This document shows, in pieces, positions 1 through 6,702 of a DNA stretch of 8,292 nt. Source of the stretch: Flavobacteriales bacterium UBA2040 (GTDB taxonomy: Bacteria; Bacteroidota; Bacteroidia; Flavobacteriales_D; Crocinitomicaceae); assembly GCA_002332715.1 (NCBI GenBank), contig DDBE01000077.1, positions 1 through 8,292 on the forward strand, written 5' to 3'. Positions within the stretch are counted from its first letter, which is position 1. Each line of letters begins with the position of its first letter. The translations under genes were made by a program, and so were the position numbers. A model generated the notes under the pieces. The model was not told the DNA's origin and made no database searches. It worked only from the letters and a program-made list of their open reading frames with translations.

Positions 1-471
1 GCTTCTTTTTTCGTGCGGAAAGGTTAGCATGGTTTCTCGAAAATTTACAATTCGGCCTTTAGCTCCAGTATACTCGTCGTGAGGCTTAAAAACTGACTCC
101 AAGGACGAATACTTTTTGTAAATTTCCTGTAATCCTTGGCAGAAAAACTGTAAATCAGAGACTTGAAAGGTACGATGAACGAAATGAACGTTTTCAAAAT
201 CTTTTTCCGTATGATTTTGAATGAAACCGAAAGGATTACCTCCGAAAATATCGATAAGTCGTCTTCCAGATTTCAAAATTGATTTTCTATTTCCCCAAGC
301 GATAGTGGAGAGGAGGATGCCCATGATTTCTCTATCTTGTTTTAAGGTGAACTCATGAACGATTCCCAAAGGATCTTCGGGTAAAAAGTCGTGGTTATTA
401 AATTCTTCTACTTTCGAATCCAGAAATTCCTTTAACTCATTAAAGGAATAGGAGTTAAATGAATAGTCCAT
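1..471 (-). CDS. TIGR02757/DUF2400 family protein, partial (C-terminal part beyond left edge)
   Basis: This reading frame has 157 codons with no stop and continues past the left edge. It starts at an ATG inside the end of lolD, giving a 17-bp overlap (455-471), so the two are very likely translationally coupled. The protein begins MDYSFNSYSF. It then shows blocks that I recognise as typical of the uncharacterised TIGR02757 (DUF2400) family: DPLGIVHEF (residues 33-41), the stretch ending in TIAWGNRKSI (56-65), and VHRTFQVSDLQFF (98-110) followed by LESVF (124-128). Members are usually around 250 residues, so roughly 100 residues should be missing. There is no signal peptide or membrane segment, so it should be cytoplasmic. 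Its biochemical role is unknown to me. The family call rests on remembered motif patterns and not on a search. The position downstream of lolD fits a housekeeping operon. Confidence 0.85.
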   Translation of the reverse strand, partial: MDYSFNSYSFNELKEFLDSKVEEFNNHDFLPEDPLGIVHEFTLKQDREIMGILLSTIAWGNRKSILKSGRRLIDIFGGNPFGFIQNHTEKDFENVHFVHRTFQVSDLQFFCQGLQEIYKKYSSLESVFKPHDEYTGAKGRIVNFRETMLTFPHEKRS

Positions 472-1105
472 CCGACATGGTCAATTTTCGATCGGCCATA
501 TTTGCTAAATTTTCGTTGTGCGTTACAATAACAAAAGTATGGTTGAATTGATCTCTTAAATCGAAAAATAATTTGTGCAAGGCATCTGAATTCACGCTAT
601 CTAAATTTCCCGATGGTTCGTCAGCAAAAATGACTTTCGGTTGATTGATTAAGGCTCGAGCTACGGAAATACGTTGTTGTTCACCACCAGAAAGCTCCGC
701 TGGTTGATGAGCAGAACGGTCGAGCAGACCAAGTATATCTAAATATTTTTCTGCCTCTTTTTTTGCATCCGATTTAGAAATACCTTTTATCAAGGCCGGC
801 AACATAACATTTTCCAAAGCCGTGAATTCTGGCAATAGTTGGTGAAATTGAAAGATAAATCCCAAATTCTCGTTTCGGAATTGCGCTTTCTTTTTATCAG
901 AAAGCTGAGAAACGTTGGTGTTATTGATTAGGATATCACACGAATCAGGTTTGTCCAAGGTACCTAAAATTTGAAGAAAAGTAGTTTTCCCTGCACCAGA
1001 AGAACCAACAACTGAAACGATTTCACCCGATTCCACATCGATATCTATCCCTTTTAAAATTTCGAGATTACCGTACTTCTTATAAATGTTTTTCGCCTGA
1101 AGCAT
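455..1105 (-). CDS. lolD: Lipoprotein-releasing system ATP-binding protein LolD
   Basis: A 216-residue ABC ATPase of full family length. In order it has: Walker A GSSGAGKT (34-41); the Q-loop region FQFHQLLPEFTALENV (85-100), which matches the stretch between Walker A and the signature that marks LolD; the signature LSGGEQQR (138-145); Walker B VIFADE with catalytic Glu163; the D-loop NLD (167-169); and the switch His196. LolD powers the LolCDE transporter, which extracts lipoproteins from the inner membrane and hands them to the periplasmic carrier LolA. No LolC/E-type permease is encoded here, so the membrane partner must be elsewhere. The gene starts 5 bp after ribBA, with a purine-rich GAAGA between stop and ATG that may act as a weak ribosome binding site, and overlaps the next gene by 17 bp. 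A Cys (residue 56) sits in the loop after strand two where relatives usually have Gly. All catalytic residues are intact. Confidence 0.95.
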   Translation of the reverse strand: MLQAKNIYKKYGNLEILKGIDIDVESGEIVSVVGSSGAGKTTFLQILGTLDKPDSCDILINNTNVSQLSDKKKAQFRNENLGFIFQFHQLLPEFTALENVMLPALIKGISKSDAKKEAEKYLDILGLLDRSAHQPAELSGGEQQRISVARALINQPKVIFADEPSGNLDSVNSDALHKLFFDLRDQFNHTFVIVTHNENLANMADRKLTMSDGLFI

Positions 1106-1110
1106 TCTTC

Positions 1111-2325
1111 TTAGTTGTTCATTTTAAGGGTGTGCCCCATTTTATCACGCTTCGTTTTTAGATACAAGTCGTTGTGTTCATTGCTTTCGATTTCAAGAGC
1201 AACATTATCAACTATTTCAAGACCATAACCAATTAGACCTGAACGTTTTTTTGGATTATTTGACATCAATTTCATTTTAGAAACACCCATGTCGCGAATA
1301 ATTTGTGCACCAATTCCGTAATCTCTATCATCTACATTGAATCCTAGTTTAATATTGGCTTCAACAGTGTCCAATCCTTCTTCTTGAAGTTTGTATGCTT
1401 TTAGCTTATTCACTAAACCAATTCCACGACCTTCTTGATTCATATAAACAATCAAACCTTTTTCGGCTTCTTCGATCATTTCCATTGACTTGTGCAACTG
1501 AGGTCCGCAATCACAGCGGCAAGACCCGAAAATATCACCCGTCATACAAGAGGAATGTACGCGAACCAAAACTGGCTCGTCCTTTTCCCATTCACCTTTG
1601 TAAATCGCTAAATGATCTTGACCGGTATTGATTTCTTGATATGCTCGCATGCGGAAATCACCAAAATTGGTCGGTAGTTGAACATCCACTTTTCGTTCAA
1701 TCAAAGATTCTTTTTCCAAACGATAATGAATTAAATCTTCAATTGAAATGATTTTTAAATCATGTTTTTCTGCAATCTTCATCAATTCTGGTAAACGTGC
1801 CATTGTACCGTCTTCATTCAGAATTTCAACGATAACACCCGCTGGTTCAAAACCTGCCATTCTTGATAAATCTATTGCAGCTTCAGTATGTCCAGCACGA
1901 CGCAAAACGCCGCCTTTTTTCGCTCTAAGCGGGAAGATGTGTCCTGGTTTCCCTAATTTTTTAGGGTCTAAATACGGATTGATTAATGCTTGAATTGTTT
2001 TAGAACGGTCACTCGCAGAAATACCAGTTGTACAGCCATCTCCAACCAAATCCACAGAAATGGTGAATGGTGTTTCGTATTCAGCCGTATTGTTCTTAAC
2101 CATTAGGTCCAAGCCCAATTCATCACATCTATCTTCCACCAAAGGCGCGCAAATCAATCCCCGCCCATGTGTAGCCATAAAATTAACAATCTCAGGAGTG
2201 ACATTTCTTGCGGCTGTTAAAAAGTCGCCTTCGTTTTCACGGTTCTCATCATCTACAACGATAATTACCTTTCCGTTTTTTATATCTTCAATTGCCTCGG
2301 CAACCGTATTCAGTTTAAAACTCAT
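1111..2325 (-). CDS. ribBA: Bifunctional 3,4-dihydroxy-2-butanone 4-phosphate synthase / GTP cyclohydrolase II
   Basis: A 404-residue fusion enzyme supplying both precursors of riboflavin. The N-terminal RibB half (about 1-200) turns ribulose 5-phosphate into dihydroxybutanone phosphate. It carries the acidic metal/substrate loop [10 protein letters not shown] (25-34), GHIFPL with His129, and HTEA (146-149). The C-terminal RibA half (about 205-404) opens GTP. It has zinc ligands Cys260, Cys271 and Cys273 in [18 protein letters not shown], the nucleotide-binding NQEGRGIGL (296-304), and [11 protein letters not shown] (332-342). Both active sites therefore look complete. Cys269 is an extra cysteine next to the zinc site, which I recall as common in Bacteroidota RibA. 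It is the first gene of the minus-strand unit ribBA-lolD-DUF2400. I saw no FMN riboswitch fold in the upstream 300 bp, so regulation is not evident. The start MSFKLNTV fits the usual N-terminus of the family. Confidence 0.97.
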   Translation of the reverse strand: MSFKLNTVAEAIEDIKNGKVIIVVDDENRENEGDFLTAARNVTPEIVNFMATHGRGLICAPLVEDRCDELGLDLMVKNNTAEYETPFTISVDLVGDGCTTGISASDRSKTIQALINPYLDPKKLGKPGHIFPLRAKKGGVLRRAGHTEAAIDLSRMAGFEPAGVIVEILNEDGTMARLPELMKIAEKHDLKIISIEDLIHYRLEKESLIERKVDVQLPTNFGDFRMRAYQEINTGQDHLAIYKGEWEKDEPVLVRVHSSCMTGDIFGSCRCDCGPQLHKSMEMIEEAEKGLIVYMNQEGRGIGLVNKLKAYKLQEEGLDTVEANIKLGFNVDDRDYGIGAQIIRDMGVSKMKLMSNNPKKRSGLIGYGLEIVDNVALEIESNEHNDLYLKTKRDKMGHTLKMNN

Positions 2326-2373
2326 TCGCTATCAAATTGCCTGTAAAAATACCGCTTATTTATCAATTTAGCC

Positions 2374-2565
2374 TTATACTATAAGCAATTCCTCTATTTC
2401 ATTAACATGCTTACGAAAGACTACTTTGCCAACAAAAACATCCAAAACCTGATTGTGTTCATTATCTAAGGTTTTAGAAAGTAACGTTTTCGATAATTCA
2501 GTCAACACTTCTTTCTGAATCAAACGCTTAACTGGTCGAGCACCAAAGAAAGGGTCATCTTCTTT
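2374..2565 (-). pseudogene. clpB: C-terminal remnant of a ClpB-type AAA+ disaggregase
   Basis: An open frame of 63 codons plus stop encodes a peptide strongly resembling the last 60 or so residues of ClpB (Hsp104 family). It begins DPFFGARPVKRLIQKEVL, equivalent to the conserved 'DPxFGARPxKRxIQ' segment of the second ATPase domain's C-terminal subdomain. It continues with a TELSKTLLS helix and ends with a LDVFVGKVVF strand. ClpB is about 860 residues, so roughly 93% is missing. The frame is closed at its upstream end by a TAA at 2566-2568. It contains no Met codon, and the DNA beyond 2566 does not translate to ClpB in this frame. Only TTG or GTG could start it. It lies 48 bp upstream of ribBA and reads the same way, so an ancestral clpB-ribBA order is possible. 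I take it as a decayed relic and not an expressed protein. A functional clpB presumably exists elsewhere. Confidence 0.8.
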
Positions 2566-2595
2566 TTAAGAAAAAAGTTGATAACCCCGTAACTT

Positions 2596-2629
2596 GTTGT
2601 TCAAAACTTCGTAAGAAAAGATAAATTTT
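2596..2629 (+). promoter_or_regulatory. Weak candidate Bacteroidota-type promoter for the glucosaminidase gene
   Basis: A GTTG (2596-2599) and a TAAATTTT (2622-2629) lie 22 bp apart. They resemble the TTTG / TAnnTTTG elements of Bacteroidota sigma-A promoters, each with a mismatch. The predicted transcript would begin near 2636, only a few bases before the ATG at 2643, so the leader would be very short. In AT-rich DNA such matches arise by chance, so this is tentative. Confidence 0.2.
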
Positions 2630-2642
2630 GAATATTGTGAAA

Positions 2643-3566
2643 ATGAAAAATGTAAAAAGAAATCTATTTGTGTTGTCTCTTCTGAGTTTAGGGGCAACTT
2701 CTTTTGCTGAAACAGATTATAAAGCTCTGAAGCTTGAATATATCGAGCATTACAAAACAACAGCGATTCAGCAAATGATTCACACGAAAATTCCAGCTAG
2801 TATAACTTTAGCGCAGGGATTATTAGAGAGTGGAGCAGGGACATCGCGGCTTGCAACATTAGGGAACAATCATTTTGGAATCAAATGTCATGAATGGCAA
2901 GGGGACCGAATGTTTCATGATGACGATGCGAAAGGTGAATGTTTCCGAGTTTATGGAAATGCTGAGCTTTCGTTTGTAGATCACAGCGCATTTTTAACAG
3001 AAAGAAATCGTTACGCATTTTTGTTTGGGTACGCAACAACTGATTATGAAAATTGGGCAAAAGGCTTAAAAAAAGCTGGGTACGCAACCAATCCTCAATA
3101 TGCCAACTTGTTAATCAAGCTTATTGAGGATTATAACCTAGACGATTTTGATGCTGCATTGCCTCCCCCTAAAAAGAATGGTGGCCTTTTGAATCCTCCA
3201 AAAAACAAATTTGGAACGAATTTAAGGGTGAATACGACCGAAAATCAAAGTGCATACGTAGTTGCTGAAAAAGGAGATTCGTATTACAGGATATCTCAAG
3301 AATTCAGCACGGCGATGTGGGAGTTGAGAAAATACAACGATTTTGAAGAGCAGAAAGATGTGCTTGAAGAAGGAGATAAAGTGTTTTTAGAGCCTAAAAA
3401 GAACAAAGTAAATCATAAAAAAGCAAGTGTTATAGCTCAACAAAATCAAACTTTAATTATCCTTTCTCAAGATTTAGGAATCAAACTTAATAAATTGATA
3501 AAATTGAATCCAGACATTAAAAAAGATGCCGTAATCACTCAGAAAACAACTATTTACCTCAATTAG
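2643..3566 (+). CDS. Secreted glucosaminidase-domain peptidoglycan hydrolase with two LysM-like repeats
   Basis: I start this 307-residue protein at the ATG at 2643. A TTG 15 bp upstream is also in frame, but the ATG places a clean signal peptide (MKNVKRNLFVLSLLSLG, cleavage after ...SFA at about residue 22) at the N-terminus. Residues about 30-165 form a glucosaminidase domain (GH73-like, 'mannosyl-glycoprotein endo-beta-N-acetylglucosaminidase' family). It shows ASITLAQGLLESGAG with the likely catalytic Glu62, NNHFGIKC (75-82), and a region ending in WAKGLKKAGYATNPQYA (138-154). Such enzymes cleave the glycan strand of peptidoglycan. A Pro/Lys-rich linker (about 173-190) leads to two LysM-like repeats (about 203-250 and 260-306) that probably bind peptidoglycan. 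It should act in the periplasm or at the cell surface in wall turnover or division. It stands alone, divergent from ribBA, and is closed by an intrinsic terminator. The second LysM is the more divergent. Confidence 0.88.
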   Translation: MKNVKRNLFVLSLLSLGATSFAETDYKALKLEYIEHYKTTAIQQMIHTKIPASITLAQGLLESGAGTSRLATLGNNHFGIKCHEWQGDRMFHDDDAKGECFRVYGNAELSFVDHSAFLTERNRYAFLFGYATTDYENWAKGLKKAGYATNPQYANLLIKLIEDYNLDDFDAALPPPKKNGGLLNPPKNKFGTNLRVNTTENQSAYVVAEKGDSYYRISQEFSTAMWELRKYNDFEEQKDVLEEGDKVFLEPKKNKVNHKKASVIAQQNQTLIILSQDLGIKLNKLIKLNPDIKKDAVITQKTTIYLN

Positions 3567-3590
3567 TCAAATAAATTAAAAAATTATATA

Positions 3591-3619
3591 AAGCCTGATT
3601 CATTGAATTGGGCTTTTTT
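3591..3619 (+). terminator. Rho-independent terminator after the glucosaminidase gene
   Basis: AAGCCTGATT pairs with AATTGGGCTT to give a 10-bp stem that includes two G-T wobble pairs, closed by the five-base loop CATTG. A run of six T follows the stem, counting its last two bases. It begins 24 bp after the stop codon and should separate this gene from the 510-residue gene downstream. Confidence 0.85.
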
Positions 3620-3645
3620 GGTTTAACTTAGCTTTACAATAAATA

Positions 3646-3676
3646 TTTGTAAACATTCTCTTAAGGAATGTGTTTC
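3646..3676 (+). promoter_or_regulatory. Candidate promoter with a dyad in its spacer
   Basis: TTTG (3646-3649) is followed after exactly 19 bp by TGTGTTTC (3669-3676), which matches the TAnnTTTG element of Bacteroidota promoters at four of its six fixed positions. The distance to the ATG at 3705 would give a leader of about 20 bases. Between the two elements lies an inverted repeat, CATTC (3654-3658) and GAATG (3666-3670), extended by AAA and TTT outside it. It could be an operator or merely a chance hairpin. No expression evidence is available from sequence. Confidence 0.25.
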
Positions 3677-3704
3677 AAATATATCAAACGTTTTTACGCG
3701 CATC

Positions 3705-5237
3705 ATGAAGCCATCGAACGAATTATTTAAATTGATCAATTCTCTTTCTAAATCAGAAAAGAGATTTTTCAAGTTGTCTTCTTCTCTGCAATCGGGAGAA
3801 AAAAACTACCTGAAGATATTTGATTTTATTGAAAAGCAGTCGAAGTATGATGAAGATGAACTAAAACAACACTTTAAAAAAGAACGATTCATTCAGCATT
3901 TGCCATCAGAGAAGAACCACCTGTATCGACTCATCTTGAAAAGCTTACGCTCATTTTACAGTGACAAAACCGTTTCCAGTCAGCTGAAACAAGAAATAAA
4001 AAACGTAGAGATTTTGTACAACAAAGCACTTTTTAGAGAGTGTGATAAGTTTGTCTCAAGAGCAAAAAAGATCGCCAAGGACAATGAAAAGTTTTATTAT
4101 CGGTTTGAATTGATTTCATGGGAAAAGAAACTGCTAGAAGAAGCGTATGAAGCTGGTGAATTTGGAAAGGATTTAGATGAATTAATTGAGGAGGAACAAA
4201 TTGTTATTGAGAAACTTCGAAACTTAGCGGAATACCAGGTTATTTATTCAAAAATCAATTTAATATTCCGTAGTGGTGGATTTGCTCGTAATTCACAAGA
4301 GAGAGAGGAAGTAAAGAAAATTGCTGATTATCACTTGATTAAAGGGAAGAATACGGCTATCTCTGCACGCGCCACAACTATGTGTTACTACATAAAAGGA
4401 CTTTGCGCTGCAACCAATAGGGATTATTCGGATGCCTTTTCCTTTTTTAATAAAACCAAATCAATACTGGATGAAAATCCAAAAATAAAAGTTGATTCTG
4501 CTCAACGATACGTAATGACTCTTGTTCACTTGTGTCGATGCCACATTGAGAATCATGATTTTGACTTATCAATAAAACTGATTGATGAAATTCGTAGTTT
4601 AGCTACTGAAAAAGGGTTTAATTCGATGGATATTGAAGTAAAGTGTTTCTTTAATTCCTATAACCTTGAATTGCGTTTGATGCAGGTTTCTGGTAAATAT
4701 GATAAGGCGGAATCCTTACTGAAAAATCTAGAGGAGAAGGAAAATATCTACTCTGACATGATAAACAAAGAGCAAGAAGTACTGCTCAACTGCAACAAAT
4801 CGGATATGTATTTTGCTCTCGGTGATTTTAAAAAAGCATTGGGCTATTTGAATAACGTTTTGAACGATAACGAACAAAACCTGCGTCAAGACATCTACAG
4901 TTTCGCGCGAGTTTTCAATCTAATCTTGCATTATGAACTTGAGAACTACGACTTTTTAGAGTATGTGATCAAGTCGACAAATCGTTATTTAAACAAACAA
5001 GAACGAACCCTGCAAATCGAAATATCATTGATTCGATACTTAAAGAAACTGTCCAAAACACAGAATGAATCAGCTAAGAATAAAATTTTTAATGACTTTC
5101 ATGCAGAATTGAAGCTTTTGATAAAAGATGAGAATGAGAGTGTACTTTTAGAATACTTCAATATTATTGCATGGATAGAATCGAAAGTAAATAAGCTTGA
5201 CTTTTCAAAAGTCATTCAAACACTTATCAATCAATAA
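3705..5237 (+). CDS. Uncharacterised alpha-helical TPR-like protein, probably Bacteroidota-restricted
   Basis: A 510-residue protein with no signal peptide and no membrane span, so it should be cytoplasmic. It is rich in Lys, Glu, Leu, Asn and Asp and looks helical throughout. The N-terminus has a compact basic segment, LFKLINSLSKSEKRFFKL (7-24), followed by YLKIFDFIEKQSKYDEDEL (35-53) and LYRLILKSLRSFY (73-85). I recall this pattern from uncharacterised Bacteroidota proteins, often present in more than one copy per genome. Three helix-turn-helix units resemble tetratricopeptide repeats: about 227-260 (YYIKGLCAATNRDYSDAFSF), 324-350 (RLMQVSGKYDKAESLLKNL) and 364-395 (NKSDMYFALGDFKKALGYLN). 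Such solenoids usually bind other proteins. No enzymatic motif is visible. It follows a terminator, so it is probably transcribed alone. Its end overlaps the convergent barrel gene by 11 bp. I cannot assign a function. Confidence 0.85.
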   Translation: MKPSNELFKLINSLSKSEKRFFKLSSSLQSGEKNYLKIFDFIEKQSKYDEDELKQHFKKERFIQHLPSEKNHLYRLILKSLRSFYSDKTVSSQLKQEIKNVEILYNKALFRECDKFVSRAKKIAKDNEKFYYRFELISWEKKLLEEAYEAGEFGKDLDELIEEEQIVIEKLRNLAEYQVIYSKINLIFRSGGFARNSQEREEVKKIADYHLIKGKNTAISARATTMCYYIKGLCAATNRDYSDAFSFFNKTKSILDENPKIKVDSAQRYVMTLVHLCRCHIENHDFDLSIKLIDEIRSLATEKGFNSMDIEVKCFFNSYNLELRLMQVSGKYDKAESLLKNLEEKENIYSDMINKEQEVLLNCNKSDMYFALGDFKKALGYLNNVLNDNEQNLRQDIYSFARVFNLILHYELENYDFLEYVIKSTNRYLNKQERTLQIEISLIRYLKKLSKTQNESAKNKIFNDFHAELKLLIKDENESVLLEYFNIIAWIESKVNKLDFSKVIQTLINQ

Positions 5238-6690
5238 AATAATTGAAGCTTAGTGTAATCGAGGTTTGATTCATATTATTTTGTGCCATACTTCCCTGAA
5301 ATGCAAAATAATTTCTTGACAAATACATTTTACGCGCACTTAAATTAAACGCCCAATTTCCAGATTTGTAGCCCACACCCGTTGAGATGGTTTTGTCCCA
5401 TCCGTTTTCAACTAAAACTTTATCGTTGTAAGCTTTAGAAGACAACCCTAGTCCACCTCTTAAAAAAACAACTGAATTGAACACCAATTCACCTCCAACT
5501 CTAATATTTACAGCACTTTGTAGAATTTCCTTCGCGGCGTTATTTTCAATAGTAAAGTCATAACTCTGATACTGAGGATCATTCGTCGACCGAAGATTGG
5601 CCCAAGCGTAATTTACATACTCAGCATCCATACTTAAACAACCTCGTGTTCCGAAGACATAGGCCGCTGAAGTAATCAATTTTGGTGGCGTGCGCAATTT
5701 GTACTTGTAATTTCCAATTGGCTTTAGAGAATCAATTACAATTCTTTCTCCATAATTAAACTGAGCCGTCATATCTGCTCTAGTGTCATCTGTCAATTCA
5801 TAAAAAGTAGGTGTATGAATGGCAAATCCCAAACGAAAATTATCTCTAGGCAAATAAATGAGTCCCAGCTTCAAATTTGCGCCATTTCCTTTCGTTAATA
5901 AGTTGTAGGAGTAGTCAAAAGACCTCAAGTCATTTCCTATTGTATCTGTTACTTCTTCGTAATGGTTTATTGTTTCTTCATAGTTGATTGTGCGGAAACC
6001 AAGATTAGCTCCTACGTAAATGGCGTTCATATAGTTTCCTGAAAGCGAAATATAATACTCATTCATTCCACCTTTTGTTTCGACACTTCTGCGATGAAAT
6101 TGGTCACCATCATTGTTTAAAACAGCAACATATCCACCCGAACCATCTGGATCGATAGTATACGTTTCCCAAGCGAGACTTGATGTGAAAGGGTGAGTTA
6201 TATACAGATTTTCCCACGGAACTCCTTTAGCTGAAGCGGCAAACGCCTCCAAAAGAGATTCGTATTGATAACCGCTGTACTCAAACTTGTTATTGAAATT
6301 TTGTAAACGATTAAAACCTAATCCAAACTGTATGTACTGATAGCCACTCATTCGATCGGAATCATCTTCCACAAATACAGCTCCAATTGAATTTGGTTTA
6401 AAAGAACTTCTATTGGTGATGGTTTCGTTGCCCTGAAACAGGACTTTATTTTTTGTGTTTAAGTATCCCAAGCTTAAATCGGTCTGAGAAGATGAGAATC
6501 TACCAAAACCAGCTGGATTTATTTGAGAAGAACTTAAATCAGCTCCTAATGCTCCAAATGCACCACCCATTGCTTCAAAACGAGAATTACCATAGATTTG
6601 CGTTTTTGAAAACCGAAACAAATCGGCATCACCTTGGCTGTATCCTAATGCACTTGGCAATAAGAAAAATAAAATTATAAATGATTTCAT
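5227..6690 (-). CDS. OmpP1/FadL-family outer membrane beta-barrel protein
   Basis: A 487-residue protein with a signal peptide (MKSFIILFFLLPSALG, cleavage near residue 18, leaving a Q-initial mature end). The mature N-terminus has SRFEAMGGAFGALGADLS (36-53) and INPAGFGRF (57-65). This is the hallmark of the OmpP1/FadL/TodX channel family, where the N-terminal segment plugs the barrel. The rest alternates polar and aromatic residues as in amphipathic beta strands and ends with ITLSFNYF. FadL-type channels take up hydrophobic molecules such as fatty acids across the outer membrane. The substrate here is unknown, and in Bacteroidota many are simply annotated as transporters of this type. It lies 12 bp downstream of the low-complexity lipoprotein gene, with no terminator between, so the two are probably co-transcribed. 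Two residues (Ile-Asp) follow the expected terminal Phe485, and they lie in the 11-bp overlap with the convergent gene. Confidence 0.87.
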   Translation of the reverse strand: MKSFIILFFLLPSALGYSQGDADLFRFSKTQIYGNSRFEAMGGAFGALGADLSSSQINPAGFGRFSSSQTDLSLGYLNTKNKVLFQGNETITNRSSFKPNSIGAVFVEDDSDRMSGYQYIQFGLGFNRLQNFNNKFEYSGYQYESLLEAFAASAKGVPWENLYITHPFTSSLAWETYTIDPDGSGGYVAVLNNDGDQFHRRSVETKGGMNEYYISLSGNYMNAIYVGANLGFRTINYEETINHYEEVTDTIGNDLRSFDYSYNLLTKGNGANLKLGLIYLPRDNFRLGFAIHTPTFYELTDDTRADMTAQFNYGERIVIDSLKPIGNYKYKLRTPPKLITSAAYVFGTRGCLSMDAEYVNYAWANLRSTNDPQYQSYDFTIENNAAKEILQSAVNIRVGGELVFNSVVFLRGGLGLSSKAYNDKVLVENGWDKTISTGVGYKSGNWAFNLSARKMYLSRNYFAFQGSMAQNNMNQTSITLSFNYFID

Positions 6691-6702
6691 GAATACAGCA
6701 GA

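Larger units (their letters stand above)
2326..2642. other. Intergenic stretch between divergent ribBA and the glucosaminidase gene
   Basis: This 317-bp gap has no intact gene. From left to right it holds about 48 bp upstream of ribBA, where no convincing promoter match was found. Then comes the clpB tail remnant (2374-2565) and a short hairpin-forming A/T run (CTTTTT-aaga-AAAAAG, 2562-2577). The last 65 bp carry a weak candidate promoter for the plus-strand gene. I see no tRNA, riboswitch or repeat array in it. Confidence 0.7.

Noticed and set aside
1395..2371. Three plus-strand open frames (1395-1631, 1748-1993, 2060-2371)
   Set aside because: They lie antisense to the highly conserved ribBA gene, have no family resemblance or plausible start context, and are best explained as shadows of its codon pattern.
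2326..2373. Possible promoter or FMN riboswitch in front of ribBA
   Set aside because: TATTTTTA and GCAATTTG words occur, but no upstream TTTG at suitable spacing was found. The conserved RFN-element helices are not visible.
2628..2642. TTG start five codons upstream for the glucosaminidase gene
   Set aside because: The ATG at 2643 gives a cleaner signal peptide, and the TTG overlaps the candidate promoter element.
2566..2760. Minus-strand 64-codon open frame directly upstream of and in frame with the clpB tail
   Set aside because: Its sequence shows no ClpB resemblance and most of it is antisense to the start of the glucosaminidase gene, whose signal peptide and domain are convincing.
2881..3087. 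Minus-strand 68-codon open frame
   Set aside because: Antisense to the glucosaminidase catalytic domain, with no recognisable features.
6453..6680. Plus-strand 75-codon open frame
   Set aside because: Antisense to the conserved N-terminus of the OmpP1/FadL-type gene.
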